Source: Citrobacter sp. wls619
GTDB lineage: Bacteria > Pseudomonadota > Gammaproteobacteria > Enterobacterales > Enterobacteriaceae
Direction of reading: 5' to 3'
NCBI RefSeq assembly: GCF_005281345.1
Contig: NZ_SZXJ01000098.1
Span: 62,001 to 126,000 of the forward strand
Length of the DNA: 64,000 nt
The notes under the pieces were generated by a model. It saw only the letters and a list, made by a program, of their open reading frames with translations. It made no database searches and was not told the origin of the DNA. This document shows positions 38,266-48,732 of the stretch, in pieces. Every line of letters starts with the position of its first letter. Position 1 is the first letter of the stretch. A program made the position numbers and the translations under genes.

Positions 38266-40551
38266 ATGAATCAGAGTCTGCTGGTGACAAAGCGTGATGG
38301 TAGTACAGAGCGCATCAATCTCGACAAAATCCATCGAGTTCTGGATTGGGCGGCAGAAGGACTGAATAACGTATCGATTTCACAGGTCGAGTTGCGCTCC
38401 CACATTCAGTTTTATGACGGTATCAAGACTTCCGATATCCATGAAACAATCATCAAAGCAGCTGCAGACCTGATCTCCCGCGACGCGCCGGATTATCAGT
38501 ACCTGGCGGCTCGCCTGGCCATTTTCCACCTGCGTAAAAAAGCCTACGGCGAGTTTGAACCGCCTGCACTTTACGACCATGTTGTGAAAATGGTTGAAAT
38601 GGGCAAATACGACAATCATCTGCTGGAAGACTACACGGAAGAAGAGTTCAAGCAGATGGACTCGTTCATCGAGCACGACCGTGATATGACCTTCTCTTAT
38701 GCTGCGGTGAAGCAGTTAGAGGGCAAATATCTGGTGCAAAACCGTGTGACCGGTGAGATTTATGAAAGCGCACAGTTCCTCTACATTCTGGTCGCTGCCT
38801 GCCTGTTTTCAAACTACCCGCGTGAAACCCGTCTGGAATACGTTAAACGTTTCTACGACGCCGTTTCTACGTTTAAAATTTCGCTGCCGACACCAATCAT
38901 GTCCGGCGTGCGCACCCCTACCCGTCAGTTCAGTTCCTGTGTACTGATCGAGTGTGGCGACAGCCTGGATTCGATCAACGCCACGTCCAGCGCGATTGTA
39001 AAATACGTTTCTCAACGTGCTGGCATTGGTATCAACGCGGGTCGCATTCGTGCGCTGGGTAGCCCGATTCGCGGCGGTGAAGCGTTCCACACCGGCTGTA
39101 TTCCATTCTACAAACACTTCCAGACCGCGGTGAAATCCTGCTCTCAGGGCGGCGTGCGCGGCGGTGCCGCTACGCTGTTCTACCCGATGTGGCATCTGGA
39201 AGTGGAAAGCCTGCTGGTGCTGAAAAACAACCGTGGCGTAGAAGGCAACCGCGTCCGTCATATGGACTACGGTGTGCAAATCAACAAGCTGATGTATACC
39301 CGCCTGCTGAAAGGCGGCGACATCACCCTGTTCAGCCCGTCCGATGTTCCGGGTCTGTACGACGCATTCTTCGCCGATCAGGACGAATTTGAACGCCTGT
39401 ACACAAAATATGAAAACGACGACAGCATCCGCAAACAGCGCGTGAAAGCGGTTGAGCTGTTCTCGCTGATGATGCAGGAACGTGCTTCTACTGGTCGTAT
39501 CTACATTCAGAACGTTGACCACTGCAACACCCACAGCCCGTTTGATCCGGCTGTCGCACCGGTACGCCAGTCCAACCTGTGTCTGGAAATCGCACTGCCG
39601 ACCAAACCGTTGACCGATGTGAACGACGAGAACGGTGAAATCGCACTGTGTACGTTATCCGCATTCAACCTGGGCGCTATCGACAGCCTGGATGAGCTGG
39701 AAGAACTGGCCGTACTGGCTGTGCGTGCTCTCGATGCGCTGCTGGATTACCAGGATTATCCAATTCCGGCCGCTAAACGCGGCGCCATGGGCCGTCGTAC
39801 GCTGGGTATTGGCGTAATCAACTACGCCTACTGGCTGGCGAAAAACGGTAAGCGTTACTCTGACGGCAGCGCGAATAACCTGACCCATAAAACCTTTGAA
39901 GCCATTCAGTATTACCTGCTGAAAGCCTCTAACGAACTGGCAAAAGAGCAAGGCGCATGCCCGTGGTTCAACGAAACCACCTATGCGCAGGGTATTTTGC
40001 CGATCGATACCTATAAGAAAGATCTGGATGCCATTGCCAACGAGCCGTTGCACCTGGACTGGGAGCAACTGCGTGAGTCCATTAAGACCCACGGCCTGCG
40101 TAACTCCACGCTTTCTGCGCTGATGCCGTCGGAGACCTCTTCGCAGATCTCCAACGCCACTAACGGCATTGAACCACCGCGCGGCTACGTGAGCATTAAA
40201 GCATCCAAAGATGGCATTCTGCGTCAGGTTGTGCCGGACTACGAACACCTGCACGACGCGTACGAACTGCTGTGGGAGATGCCGAACAATGATGGGTATC
40301 TGCAACTGGTAGGGATCATGCAGAAATTTATCGATCAGTCGATTTCTGCCAACACCAACTACGATCCGTCACGCTTCCCATCAGGAAAAGTGCCGATGCA
40401 GCAGTTGCTGAAAGACCTGCTCACCGCCTACAAATTTGGTGTCAAAACGCTGTATTATCAGAACACCCGTGACGGTGCGGAAGATTCTCAGGACGATCTG
40501 GTGCCGTCCATTCAGGACGACGGCTGCGAAAGCGGCGCTTGTAAGATCTGA
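38266..40551 (+). CDS. nrdA: Class Ia ribonucleotide reductase alpha subunit NrdA
   Basis: NrdA holds the active and allosteric sites of the aerobic ribonucleotide reductase that makes dNDPs. The 761 residues (as E. coli) begin with an ATP-cone (VTKRDGSTERINLDKIHRVL), and contain Cys225 in RQFSSCVLIE, the active-site NLCLE (Asn437, Cys439, Glu441), Cys462 (EIALCTLS) and the C-terminal redox pair CESGACKI. It is followed by nrdB, with a BIME in the 112-bp gap. Confidence 0.99.
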   Translation: MNQSLLVTKRDGSTERINLDKIHRVLDWAAEGLNNVSISQVELRSHIQFYDGIKTSDIHETIIKAAADLISRDAPDYQYLAARLAIFHLRKKAYGEFEPPALYDHVVKMVEMGKYDNHLLEDYTEEEFKQMDSFIEHDRDMTFSYAAVKQLEGKYLVQNRVTGEIYESAQFLYILVAACLFSNYPRETRLEYVKRFYDAVSTFKISLPTPIMSGVRTPTRQFSSCVLIECGDSLDSINATSSAIVKYVSQRAGIGINAGRIRALGSPIRGGEAFHTGCIPFYKHFQTAVKSCSQGGVRGGAATLFYPMWHLEVESLLVLKNNRGVEGNRVRHMDYGVQINKLMYTRLLKGGDITLFSPSDVPGLYDAFFADQDEFERLYTKYENDDSIRKQRVKAVELFSLMMQERASTGRIYIQNVDHCNTHSPFDPAVAPVRQSNLCLEIALPTKPLTDVNDENGEIALCTLSAFNLGAIDSLDELEELAVLAVRALDALLDYQDYPIPAAKRGAMGRRTLGIGVINYAYWLAKNGKRYSDGSANNLTHKTFEAIQYYLLKASNELAKEQGACPWFNETTYAQGILPIDTYKKDLDAIANEPLHLDWEQLRESIKTHGLRNSTLSALMPSETSSQISNATNGIEPPRGYVSIKASKDGILRQVVPDYEHLHDAYELLWEMPNNDGYLQLVGIMQKFIDQSISANTNYDPSRFPSGKVPMQQLLKDLLTAYKFGVKTLYYQNTRDGAEDSQDDLVPSIQDDGCESGACKI

Positions 40552-40555
40552 TGAA

Positions 40556-40642
40556 TGATGCCGGGCGGCGCTACGCTTGTCCGGCCTATAAATTAATTCG
40601 CGGTAATGTAAGCCGGGTAAGCGAAGCGCGTCCGGCAATACA
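40556..40642. repeat. BIME between nrdA and nrdB
   Basis: Two REP-like units, gatgccgggcggcgctacgc...tccggcc (about 40557-40585) and taagccgggtaagcgaagcgc...ccggc (about 40609-40635), fill the nrdA-nrdB gap. A mosaic element inside an operon is well placed to stabilise the upstream nrdA message or change the ratio of the two subunits. Confidence 0.88.
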
Positions 40643-40663
40643 TTCCAGACAGGATTCACATCA

Positions 40664-41794
40664 ATGGCATACACCACTTTTTCACAGACGAAAAATGACC
40701 AGCTTCTGGAACCGATGTTTTTCGGCCAGCCGGTGAACGTCGCCCGCTACGACCAGCAAAAATATGACATCTTTGAAAAACTGATCGAAAAGCAGCTCTC
40801 TTTCTTCTGGCGTCCGGAAGAAGTCGACGTTTCACGTGACCGCATTGACTTCCAGGCACTGCCGGAACATGAAAAACATATTTTTATCAGCAACCTGAAA
40901 TATCAAACGCTGCTGGACTCTATTCAGGGTCGTAGCCCGAACGTGGCGCTGTTGCCGCTAATTTCTATCCCTGAGCTGGAAACCTGGGTGGAAACGTGGG
41001 CATTTTCCGAAACTATTCACTCCCGCTCTTATACCCATATCATCCGTAATATCGTTAACGATCCCGCGGTAGTGTTCGACGATATCGTCACCAACGAACA
41101 GATCCAGAAACGCGCGGAAGGCATTTCCAGCTACTACGATGAGTTGATCGAGATGACCAGCTACTGGCATCTGCTGGGCGAAGGCACGCATACGGTCAAT
41201 GGTAAAACGGTTGTCGTCAACCTGCGTGAACTGAAGAAAAAACTGTATCTGTGCCTGATGAGCGTGAACGCGCTGGAAGCTATTCGCTTCTACGTCAGCT
41301 TTGCCTGCTCTTTTGCTTTTGCTGAACGCGAACTGATGGAAGGCAATGCAAAAATCATTCGTCTGATTGCCCGTGATGAAGCCCTGCATCTGACCGGCAC
41401 CCAGCATATGCTGAACCTGCTGCGCAGCGGTGTCGACGATCCAGAGATGGCCGAAATTGCCGAAGAGTGTAAACAAGAGTGCTATGACCTGTTTGTACAG
41501 GCCGCGCTGCAGGAAAAAGAGTGGGCAGATTATCTGTTCCGTGACGGCTCGATGATCGGTCTGAACAAAGATATCCTGTGCCAGTACGTTGAGTACATCA
41601 CCAATATCCGTATGCAGGCTGTTGGTCTTGATCTGCCATTCCAGACACGCTCTAACCCGATCCCGTGGATCAATACCTGGCTGGTATCCGATAACGTCCA
41701 GGTTGCACCGCAGGAAGTGGAAGTCAGCTCTTATCTGGTCGGCCAAATCGACGCCGAAGTTGATACCGACGACCTGAGTAATTTCCAGCTCTGA
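40664..41794 (+). CDS. nrdB: Class Ia ribonucleotide reductase beta subunit NrdB
   Basis: NrdB carries the di-iron site and stable tyrosyl radical needed by NrdA. The 376 residues contain the iron ligands Asp84-equivalent, ExxH motifs ([12 protein letters not shown] with the radical Tyr122, and [11 protein letters not shown]), and the conserved C-terminal tail that binds NrdA ([10 protein letters not shown]). Length equals E. coli. Its stop overlaps the yfaE start (TGATG). Confidence 0.99.
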   Translation: MAYTTFSQTKNDQLLEPMFFGQPVNVARYDQQKYDIFEKLIEKQLSFFWRPEEVDVSRDRIDFQALPEHEKHIFISNLKYQTLLDSIQGRSPNVALLPLISIPELETWVETWAFSETIHSRSYTHIIRNIVNDPAVVFDDIVTNEQIQKRAEGISSYYDELIEMTSYWHLLGEGTHTVNGKTVVVNLRELKKKLYLCLMSVNALEAIRFYVSFACSFAFAERELMEGNAKIIRLIARDEALHLTGTQHMLNLLRSGVDDPEMAEIAEECKQECYDLFVQAALQEKEWADYLFRDGSMIGLNKDILCQYVEYITNIRMQAVGLDLPFQTRSNPIPWINTWLVSDNVQVAPQEVEVSSYLVGQIDAEVDTDDLSNFQL

Positions 41795-42048
41795 TGGGCC
41801 GCGTGACTCTGCGCATCTCTGGCACACAACTGCTGTGCCAGGATGAACATCCTTCCCTGCTCGCCGCGCTCGAATCGCACAACGTTGAAGTCGAGTATCA
41901 GTGCCGTGAAGGTTACTGCGGTTCCTGCCGCACCCGCCTGGTGGCGGGACAGGTTGACTGGATTGCAGAACCTCTGGCGTTTATTCAGCCGGGCGAGATA
42001 TTGCCCTGCTGTTGCCGGGCAAACGGGGATATTGAGATTGAAATGTAG
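41794..42048 (+). CDS. yfaE: 2Fe-2S ferredoxin YfaE, diferric-tyrosyl radical maintenance
   Basis: YfaE is a plant-type ferredoxin that supplies electrons to rebuild the NrdB diferric-tyrosyl cofactor. The 84 residues carry the cluster motif CREGYCGSC (about 37-45) and a fourth cysteine in the CCCR segment (about 73-75). It is the third gene of nrdAB-yfaE, overlapping nrdB by one base. Only 3 bp separate its stop from that of the convergent permease gene, with no terminator between. Confidence 0.97.
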   Translation: MGRVTLRISGTQLLCQDEHPSLLAALESHNVEVEYQCREGYCGSCRTRLVAGQVDWIAEPLAFIQPGEILPCCCRANGDIEIEM

Positions 42049-42051
42049 TGC

Positions 42052-43242
42052 TTAGTGGACTTCATGCGCGGAGACCAGTACCACGTCGCCGCGTTTTTTC
42101 ATCTGCATGATATACAACGCCCCGGCCAGCACCACCAGCAAAGCCCCAACCAGGTAAATCGCCCGATACCCCACACCTTCAACCATCATGCCCATAATGA
42201 ACGCACCAATCGCCATTCCCGCATCCATTGCACTGAAAAACAGCGAATTGGCAACACCGATTTTGTGCGGCTCCACCGAGCTAATAATTTGTGTCTGAAA
42301 CACAGGCGTCACTGAGCCATAACCGATACCGATCAATCCGCCGGCCAGAATCATCATCATACTCCCGTTGGTGTAACCCAGCGCCACCAGCCCAGCGGTG
42401 AAGGCCAGCAAGCACGGGTAAACCACGTATTTCGGCCCTTTTTTATCACAGATATTGCCGGTAAAGGTTCGGCAGACCATCAGGCAAATAGCGTAGCAAA
42501 GCAGGAAATTACTGGCGGCCGCCATCAAATCCAATTCGCGGGCATACAATGCAAGGAAGGCTGAAACGCCCGCATAGGAAAAGGTCATAAAGAATGTCAC
42601 CATCGCGAAAGGCAGCGCAGCGCGGTCAAACATGGCGGCAAAGCCCAGCTTCGGTTTAGAACCATCAGCGTGACGAATCACCGGCGGTACGGCGACAATC
42701 AGTGACAGCCCAATCCCCAGCGCCGCCACAGCCGTACACAGCCAGAATGCAGCGGTGTAGGCTTCCCAGCGCGCCATGTTCAGCCCGACCCATGGCCCAA
42801 CAACCATTGCCAGTCCCATGGCTAACGAGAAAAAACTGATGCCCTCCCCACGTCGGGAGGCCGGTATCAACCGCGCGGAAATCGTTCCTTTTACCGTGGT
42901 TATAACGCCAAACGTTACACCATGAAGCACCCGAATCAGCAGGAGTGATTCAATTGAATGGCAAATCGGATACAGCGCAGTGACCACCAAAAAGGCCAGA
43001 GAAGAGAGCACCAGAATCGTTTTATTCGAATATTTCCCCACCCACTGCCCGGCAAAAGGACGGACAAGAATGGCAGCGCCCAAAAAGAACGTGACTAATA
43101 AACCGGCTTTATCAGGCGTCGCATGCAGGCGATCCGAAATATAGATCGGAAGCAGAGTCAGCAGGACATAAAAAACAAAAAAGATAATAAAGCTGATAAT
43201 CGTTATTGCCCAAAAATCCTTCGTCCACAGTTTTTCTTTCAT
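42052..43242 (-). CDS. Major facilitator superfamily permease
   Basis: This 396-residue protein is a 12-helix MFS transporter. The loop between helices 2 and 3 (GQWVGKYSNKTILVL) resembles motif A, and a proline/glycine-rich helix 5 region (MGLAMVVGPWVG) is typical of drug or metabolite exporters. The substrate is unknown. The gene is divergent from a LysR regulator and sits between yfaE and glpQ, where E. coli K-12 has inaA and Salmonella has a comparable permease/LysR pair. It is probably controlled by that regulator. Confidence 0.9.
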   Translation of the reverse strand: MKEKLWTKDFWAITIISFIIFFVFYVLLTLLPIYISDRLHATPDKAGLLVTFFLGAAILVRPFAGQWVGKYSNKTILVLSSLAFLVVTALYPICHSIESLLLIRVLHGVTFGVITTVKGTISARLIPASRRGEGISFFSLAMGLAMVVGPWVGLNMARWEAYTAAFWLCTAVAALGIGLSLIVAVPPVIRHADGSKPKLGFAAMFDRAALPFAMVTFFMTFSYAGVSAFLALYARELDLMAAASNFLLCYAICLMVCRTFTGNICDKKGPKYVVYPCLLAFTAGLVALGYTNGSMMMILAGGLIGIGYGSVTPVFQTQIISSVEPHKIGVANSLFFSAMDAGMAIGAFIMGMMVEGVGYRAIYLVGALLVVLAGALYIMQMKKRGDVVLVSAHEVH

Positions 43243-43319
43243 TTTTCGACAACCTGTTCAGACGGCGCACGCAGGCAACGCTCAGCTCAACTGAACCACG
43301 GACAGGTGCGTCAAAATGT

Positions 43320-43380
43320 GATTTATACCCGTCATACTTCACGTTGCTTACGTGTTGGCTACGCCAATTATTTTGGGTAT
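43320..43380. repeat. Internally deleted ERIC relic in the MFS/LysR promoter spacer
   Basis: The left part, ttatacccgtcatacttc...cgttgcttacgtgttggct, follows the ERIC 5' end and is joined directly to a 3' end (ccaattattttgggtat). The central palindrome of about 65 bp is missing. At 61 bp it is a recognised type of ERIC deletion derivative, lying between two divergent genes. Confidence 0.8.
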
Positions 43381-43460
43381 TGAATGTAGAAAGTCAGTAT
43401 AAACAGGCCTATGCTATTAGAGAAATTAATCATTTTAATTATATTGATTAGAGACAACTA

Positions 43461-44339
43461 ATGACATTAACGCAGATCCACGCCCTGCTTGCCGTTCTTG
43501 AGTACGGAGGTTTTACCGAAGCCAGCAAACGGCTCTATACGACCCAATCGGCAGTGAGTCAGGCTATTTCAGCGCTTGAAGAAGAGCTGGGCATCGATAT
43601 TTTGATCCGTGAGCGTCGAAAAGATATTCAGCTAACGCCAGCCGGTTCCCGACTTCTCCCACATCTGCGGGAGATTATCGTGCAAACGCACGCGGTCAAA
43701 GAGATTGCCGAGCAGGAGAAGCAAAACCCAATTCGTACCCTGCACATTGGCTGTTTTCCCAGCGCATGCGCCTGCATTTTGCCCGGCATCATCCGCTACT
43801 TTGAGCACCAGCACCCTACTATCAAAATCATACCCTACGAAGAAAACAGCAACGAGATAGTGGATTCACTTCGCAATGGCAGCATTGATGCAGGCTTTGT
43901 ACACTTCCCGGTCAGTAATATGTATTGCGTCCCGGTCATTCGCGACAGATTCACCGTAGTGGTTCCCGAAAGCCACCCGCTGGCAGCCAACACCACCGTT
44001 TCGCTGGAAGAACTGATGGGAGAGCCGCTGATTATCAGTAAAGGCCGCTATGAATTAAGCATCATGACGTTGTTTAAAGAAAAAGGGATTGAGCCAGTTA
44101 TTAAATACGAATTTAACCACCCGGATACCGCAATGAGCTTTATTCGCCAGGGGCTGGGGATTGCATTATTACCGGAACTCACGCTGAAGGCAGTAGGCGG
44201 GGAAATTCGCTCAGTGGCGCTGGAGCCAACGTTTTATCGACAAATATCATTATTGGCAAAAGAGCCGCCGGTAGACGGCAGCCCTTTATTTCTACTGCAG
44301 GCATATATGGAATCGTTGACTGCTGACGGCCTCATCTAG
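43461..44339 (+). CDS. LysR-family transcriptional regulator
   Basis: The 292-residue protein has an N-terminal winged helix (MTLTQIHALLAVLEYGGFTE, with the recognition helix in TTQSAVSQAISALEEELG, residues 27-44) and a LysR substrate-binding domain (about 90-290). It is divergent from the MFS permease and most likely regulates it, with an unknown effector. Nothing in the sequence identifies the ligand. Confidence 0.92.
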   Translation: MTLTQIHALLAVLEYGGFTEASKRLYTTQSAVSQAISALEEELGIDILIRERRKDIQLTPAGSRLLPHLREIIVQTHAVKEIAEQEKQNPIRTLHIGCFPSACACILPGIIRYFEHQHPTIKIIPYEENSNEIVDSLRNGSIDAGFVHFPVSNMYCVPVIRDRFTVVVPESHPLAANTTVSLEELMGEPLIISKGRYELSIMTLFKEKGIEPVIKYEFNHPDTAMSFIRQGLGIALLPELTLKAVGGEIRSVALEPTFYRQISLLAKEPPVDGSPLFLLQAYMESLTADGLI

Positions 44340-44362
44340 CAATCTGCTCACGCTTCACCAAT

Positions 44363-44395
44363 AAGGCCTGCGAAAATACGTTCATCGCAGGCCTT
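44363..44395. terminator. Hairpin between the LysR gene and glpQ
   Basis: AAGGCCTGCGA and TCGCAGGCCTT form a perfect 11-bp stem with an 11-base loop between the convergent stop codons. The T tracts on either side are short, so it is a probable bidirectional terminator. Confidence 0.75.
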
Positions 44396-44401
44396 CTGCC
44401 G

Positions 44402-45469
44402 TTACTCTTTATGCAGGAATTTCACCGCTTTGTCGGGGAAGTCGGTGAACAGCCCGTCAACGCCCGCCTTGTTGTACAACACGTCATACAACTGGTTTAC
44501 ATCAGTTGCATAATCCGGCAGCTGATCGGCACGAACAGTATAAGGATGCACCACCATCTTGTTCTGGTGCGCGTCCTGTACCATACCCGTTAATGAGATA
44601 TTGCCCTTACTGGACTTCTCATCAACCAGCATATGGTAGTCCGGCCCAATGCCGTCCGCATACTCCGCCACCTGCTTCATGGCACCCGGTTTGAACATCC
44701 AGTCGTAGTTGTAATTCACCCAACTGCCGTCTGGCTTTTTCTCCTGAGTTTCATTCCAGTCAGTGTACGCAATCAACTGCACCAGATTGAGATCCATTCC
44801 CATCTTCGGTTCCAGTTCATTTTTGATGCGTTTTAACTCCGCAACATCAAAGCACTGCAGATAGACATTGTCTTGTTTACCGGTGTACCCGTACTTTTTC
44901 AGCACTTCCAGCGTTTTAGCGGCGATGTCCTTCCCTTCCTGGTGATGGAACCACGGCGCTTTCATTTCCGGGTAAATACCGATGTTTTTGCCGGTTGAAT
45001 GATTTAATCCCTGAACAAACTCAATTTCTTCTTCGAAAGTGTGCACACGGAAATCAGATTTACCCATCGGGAAACGCCCTGGATATGTCTGTACCTTTTT
45101 GCCATTTTCGATATCAAAACCTTCGGTAAATTTCAGCGATTTGATCTCATCCAGCGTAAAGTCAATGGCATAGTAACGCCCATCTTTACGCGCACGATCC
45201 GGAAAGCGCTCAGCAACATCGGTTACGCGGTCAAGATAGTGGTCATGCAGGACAACCAGATGATCATCCTTGGTCATCACCAAATCCTGCTCCAGAAAAT
45301 CCGCGCCCTGAGCATAAGCCATCGCCTTCGCAGGCAGCGTATGCTCCGGTAAATATCCGCTGGCGCCACGGTGCGCAATGACAATTTTATCTGCGGCAAC
45401 CGCCGCACTGCTAACAACCATACCTGCCAGCATCAGCGCGACGCTGAGACTTTTCAATGTGGTTTTCAT
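44402..45469 (-). CDS. glpQ: Glycerophosphodiester phosphodiesterase GlpQ (periplasmic)
   Basis: GlpQ hydrolyses deacylated phospholipids such as glycerophosphocholine to glycerol-3-phosphate and the alcohol, in the periplasm. The 355-residue precursor has a signal peptide (cleaved near SSAAVA, about residue 26) and the catalytic HRGASGYLPEHT and EQDLVMTKDDHLVVLHD motifs. It starts 3 bp after the glpT stop, so GlpT can import the product. Confidence 0.98.
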   Translation of the reverse strand: MKTTLKSLSVALMLAGMVVSSAAVAADKIVIAHRGASGYLPEHTLPAKAMAYAQGADFLEQDLVMTKDDHLVVLHDHYLDRVTDVAERFPDRARKDGRYYAIDFTLDEIKSLKFTEGFDIENGKKVQTYPGRFPMGKSDFRVHTFEEEIEFVQGLNHSTGKNIGIYPEMKAPWFHHQEGKDIAAKTLEVLKKYGYTGKQDNVYLQCFDVAELKRIKNELEPKMGMDLNLVQLIAYTDWNETQEKKPDGSWVNYNYDWMFKPGAMKQVAEYADGIGPDYHMLVDEKSSKGNISLTGMVQDAHQNKMVVHPYTVRADQLPDYATDVNQLYDVLYNKAGVDGLFTDFPDKAVKFLHKE

Positions 45470-45472
45470 TCA

Positions 45473-46831
45473 TTAGCCCCCGTTACGCTTCAGCATCATT
45501 TCTGCATGATGGCGTTTTTCACCAATCATGACGACCACCAGCAGAATCACCGCCAGTACGCTACCGCCAATCATTACCATGAAGCCGCCATCCCAGCCGA
45601 AGAAGTCAACGGTGTAACCGACAATGGCGCTCGCCGCGACAGAGCCGCCCAGGTAGCCGAACAGTCCGGTGAAGCCTGCCGCTGTCCCCGCCGCTTTTTT
45701 CGGTGCCAGTTCCAGCGCATGCAGACCGATCAACATGACCGGGCCGTAGATCAGGAAGCCGATGATAATCATACAAGCCATATCCACGTTCGGATTGCCT
45801 GCCGGGTTCATCCAGTAAACGACCGTCGCGATGGTGACCAGCGTCATAAAGAACACGCCGGTGGCACCACGGTTACCGCGGAAGACTTTATCCGACATCC
45901 AGCCGCACAGCAGCGTACCTGGGATACCGGCATACTCGTACAGGAAGTAAGCCCAGGACGATTTATCCAGTGCAAAATGCTTCACTTCTTTCAGATAGGT
46001 CGGTGACCAGTCCAGGATACCGTAACGCAGCAGATAGACGAACACGTTGGCGATAGCGATATACCACAACAGTTTGTTCGGCAGTACGTATTGCATGAAG
46101 ATCTGCTTCGCAGTCAGCTCTTCTTCCGCTTTTTCGTTGTAATCATCCGGATAGTCGTTCTTGTACTCTTCGATAGGCGGCAGGCCACAGGACTGCGGCG
46201 TATCACGCATCATCGCAAAGGCGAACAGCGCAACGACTATCGCACCAAAGGCAGGCATGTACAGCGCCGCTTTCCAGTCGTTAAACCAGGCCATACCCAG
46301 CAGGAACAGCAGCGGAGGCAGACCGCCACCGACGTTATGCGCACAGTTCCAGACGGAAACGATGCCGCCACGCTCTTTCTGCGACCACCAGTGCACCATA
46401 GTACGGCCACACGGCGGCCACCCCATCCCCTGGAACCAACCGCAGAGGAACAGCAGCACAAACATGACGGCAATGCTGGATGTCGCCCACGGCACGAAGC
46501 CCATGAACAGCATCACCGCAGCAGCCAGAATCAGGCCCGCGGGCAGGAAAACGCGCGGATTCGAGCGATCCGAGACGGACCCCATGATGAATTTCGAAAA
46601 TCCGTATGCAATGGAGATGCCGGACAACGCAAAGCCCAGATCGCCACGAGAGAACCCCTGTTCAACCAGATACGGCATGGCCAGAGCAAAGTTCTTACGT
46701 ACCAGATAGTACGCGGCATAGCCGAAAAATATCCCCAGGAAAATCTGCCAGCGCAATCGACGATAAGTCGGATCGATCTCCGCTGCAGCTAAACGCGCTT
46801 TGTGTGGCGCAGGTTTAAAAATGCTCAACAT
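45473..46831 (-). CDS. glpT: Glycerol-3-phosphate:phosphate antiporter GlpT
   Basis: GlpT exchanges internal phosphate for external glycerol-3-phosphate and also takes up fosfomycin. I start it at 46831, giving 452 residues beginning [16 protein letters not shown] as in E. coli; the longer reading to 46972 runs into the control region. Twelve membrane helices with the organophosphate:phosphate antiporter signature ([19 protein letters not shown]) are visible, including the substrate arginines (YYLVRKNFA and helix 7). Confidence 0.98.
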   Translation of the reverse strand: MLSIFKPAPHKARLAAAEIDPTYRRLRWQIFLGIFFGYAAYYLVRKNFALAMPYLVEQGFSRGDLGFALSGISIAYGFSKFIMGSVSDRSNPRVFLPAGLILAAAVMLFMGFVPWATSSIAVMFVLLFLCGWFQGMGWPPCGRTMVHWWSQKERGGIVSVWNCAHNVGGGLPPLLFLLGMAWFNDWKAALYMPAFGAIVVALFAFAMMRDTPQSCGLPPIEEYKNDYPDDYNEKAEEELTAKQIFMQYVLPNKLLWYIAIANVFVYLLRYGILDWSPTYLKEVKHFALDKSSWAYFLYEYAGIPGTLLCGWMSDKVFRGNRGATGVFFMTLVTIATVVYWMNPAGNPNVDMACMIIIGFLIYGPVMLIGLHALELAPKKAAGTAAGFTGLFGYLGGSVAASAIVGYTVDFFGWDGGFMVMIGGSVLAVILLVVVMIGEKRHHAEMMLKRNGG

Positions 46832-47103
46832 ATATAGTAGCCTCCGTGGCCGTCTTTCATTCGAAGGAAACACTGCAGATTGCCGTAACAACCCTACCGC
46901 TCCCAGTGTGGCCGCGATGTTAAGGAAACATTCCGGGCAATAATGTGAATTACAGCACAGATTGTTACACATTTATGACAAATGTTCATAAAAGCGCACG
47001 GAATCACGTTTCATTTTCGAATTATGAGCGATTATGCGCGAAATCAAACAATCCATGTTTTTTATGTGGCTAAATGATAAAAAACGAACTGTGAGGAAAA
47101 ACA
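46832..47103. promoter_or_regulatory. Divergent glpTQ/glpABC control region
   Basis: This 272-bp spacer holds a good CRP site, TGTGAattacaGCACA at 46944-46959. Candidate GlpR operators include TTTCATTTTCGAATTATGAG at 47009-47028 and a second, weaker one around 46974-46990 (tgacaaatgttcataa). In E. coli the same spacer is controlled by GlpR, CRP, FNR and IHF. The operator limits are by eye. Confidence 0.7.
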
Positions 47104-48732
47104 ATGAAAACTCGCGACTCGCAAACAAGTGACGTGATTATCATTGGTGGAGGAGCAACAGGTGCAGGGATCGCACGCGACTGTGCCCTGCGCGGATTGC
47201 GCGTCATCTTAGTAGAACGCCACGATATCGCGACAGGCGCAACGGGCCGTAACCACGGCCTGCTGCACAGCGGAGCACGTTACGCCGTTACTGACGCTGA
47301 ATCTGCCCGCGAATGCATTAGCGAAAACCAAATTCTGAAACGTATCGCCCGCCATTGTGTTGAGCCGACGGACGGTCTGTTTATTACGCTGCCGGAAGAT
47401 GAACTCTCTTTCCAGGCCACCTTTATACGTGCCTGTGAAGACGCAGGCATCCGCGCAGAAGCGATTGATCCCCAACAGGCGCGTATTATCGAACCTTCGG
47501 TAAACCCACAACTGATTGGCGCAGTGAAAGTGCCAGACGGTACCGTTGATCCTTTCCGCTTAACCGCCGCCAACATGCTGGATGCACGAGAGCACGGTGC
47601 GATTATCTTAACGGCCCATGAAGTGACGGGGCTGATTCGTGAAGGTGCGACGGTGTGCGGGGTGAACGTACGCAACCATCTGACGGGTGAGATGCAGTCT
47701 CTGCATGCGCCGGTGGTCGTGAACGCCGCCGGGATCTGGGGGCAGCGCATTGCGGAATATGCCGACCTGAGCATCCGTATGTTCCCGGCGAAAGGTTCTC
47801 TGTTGATCATGGACCATCGTATAAATCAGCATGTTATCAACCGCTGCCGTAAGCCATCTGACGCCGATATTCTGGTGCCTGGCGATACCATTTCGTTGAT
47901 CGGTACAACCTCGCAGCACATTGATTACGACGATATCGACAGCAACCGCGTCACCGCAGAAGAGGTGGATATTCTGCTGCGTGAAGGTGAGAAGCTGGCG
48001 CCAATTATGGCGAAAACTCGCATCCTGCGTGCTTACTCCGGTGTGCGTCCGCTGGTGGCCAGCGACGACGACCCGACCGGTCGTAACGTCAGCCGCGGAA
48101 TTGTACTGTTCGATCATGCACAGCGCGACGGACTGGACGGATTTATCACCATTACCGGCGGTAAACTGATGACCTACCGCCTAATGGCGGAATGGGCCAC
48201 CGATGCAGTGTGCCGCAAACTGGGCAATTCTCGCCCTTGTACGACCGCAGAGACAGCACTGCCGGGCTCACAGGAGTCGACCGAACACACGCTTAAACGC
48301 GTTATCTCTTTGCCAGCACCACTGCGCGGCTCGGCGGTCTACCGCCATGGCGACCGCACCCCGGCATGGCTTAGCGAAGGCCGTCAGCACCGCAGCCTGG
48401 TCTGTGAATGTGAAGCCGTCACCGCAGGTGAAGTGCAATATGCCGTTGAAAATTTAACCGTCAACAGTTTGCTCGATTTACGTCGTCGCACCCGCGTCGG
48501 GATGGGAACGTGTCAGGGCGAATTGTGTGCCTGCCGCGCCGCAGGTTTGCTACAACGTTTTAATGTCACCACCGCCGCACAATCTATCACCCAGCTTTCC
48601 GAATTCCTCAACGAACGCTGGAAAGGCGTGCAGCCTATCGCGTGGGGAGATGCACTGCGCGAAAGCGAGTTCACCCGCTGGGTTTATCAGGGGTTATGCG
48701 GTCTGGAAAAGGAGCACCAGGATGAAATTTGA
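47104..48732 (+). CDS. glpA: Anaerobic glycerol-3-phosphate dehydrogenase subunit A
   Basis: GlpA is the FAD-binding catalytic subunit of the GlpABC dehydrogenase, which oxidises glycerol-3-phosphate to dihydroxyacetone phosphate and passes electrons to menaquinone in anaerobic growth. The 542 residues show the nucleotide motif [15 protein letters not shown] (about 12-26), and a C-terminal BFD-like 2Fe-2S region (CECE...[12 protein letters not shown]). It overlaps glpB by 11 bp. Confidence 0.98.
   Translation: MKTRDSQTSDVIIIGGGATGAGIARDCALRGLRVILVERHDIATGATGRNHGLLHSGARYAVTDAESARECISENQILKRIARHCVEPTDGLFITLPEDELSFQATFIRACEDAGIRAEAIDPQQARIIEPSVNPQLIGAVKVPDGTVDPFRLTAANMLDAREHGAIILTAHEVTGLIREGATVCGVNVRNHLTGEMQSLHAPVVVNAAGIWGQRIAEYADLSIRMFPAKGSLLIMDHRINQHVINRCRKPSDADILVPGDTISLIGTTSQHIDYDDIDSNRVTAEEVDILLREGEKLAPIMAKTRILRAYSGVRPLVASDDDPTGRNVSRGIVLFDHAQRDGLDGFITITGGKLMTYRLMAEWATDAVCRKLGNSRPCTTAETALPGSQESTEHTLKRVISLPAPLRGSAVYRHGDRTPAWLSEGRQHRSLVCECEAVTAGEVQYAVENLTVNSLLDLRRRTRVGMGTCQGELCACRAAGLLQRFNVTTAAQSITQLSEFLNERWKGVQPIAWGDALRESEFTRWVYQGLCGLEKEHQDEI

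Noticed and set aside
46832..46972. 47-residue N-terminal extension of GlpT
   Set aside because: It runs over the CRP site and control region; GlpT begins at [11 protein letters not shown] in other enterobacteria.
48527..48721. Upstream extension of glpB within glpA
   Set aside because: GlpB from 48722 matches E. coli in both start and length; the extension reads through glpA in another frame.
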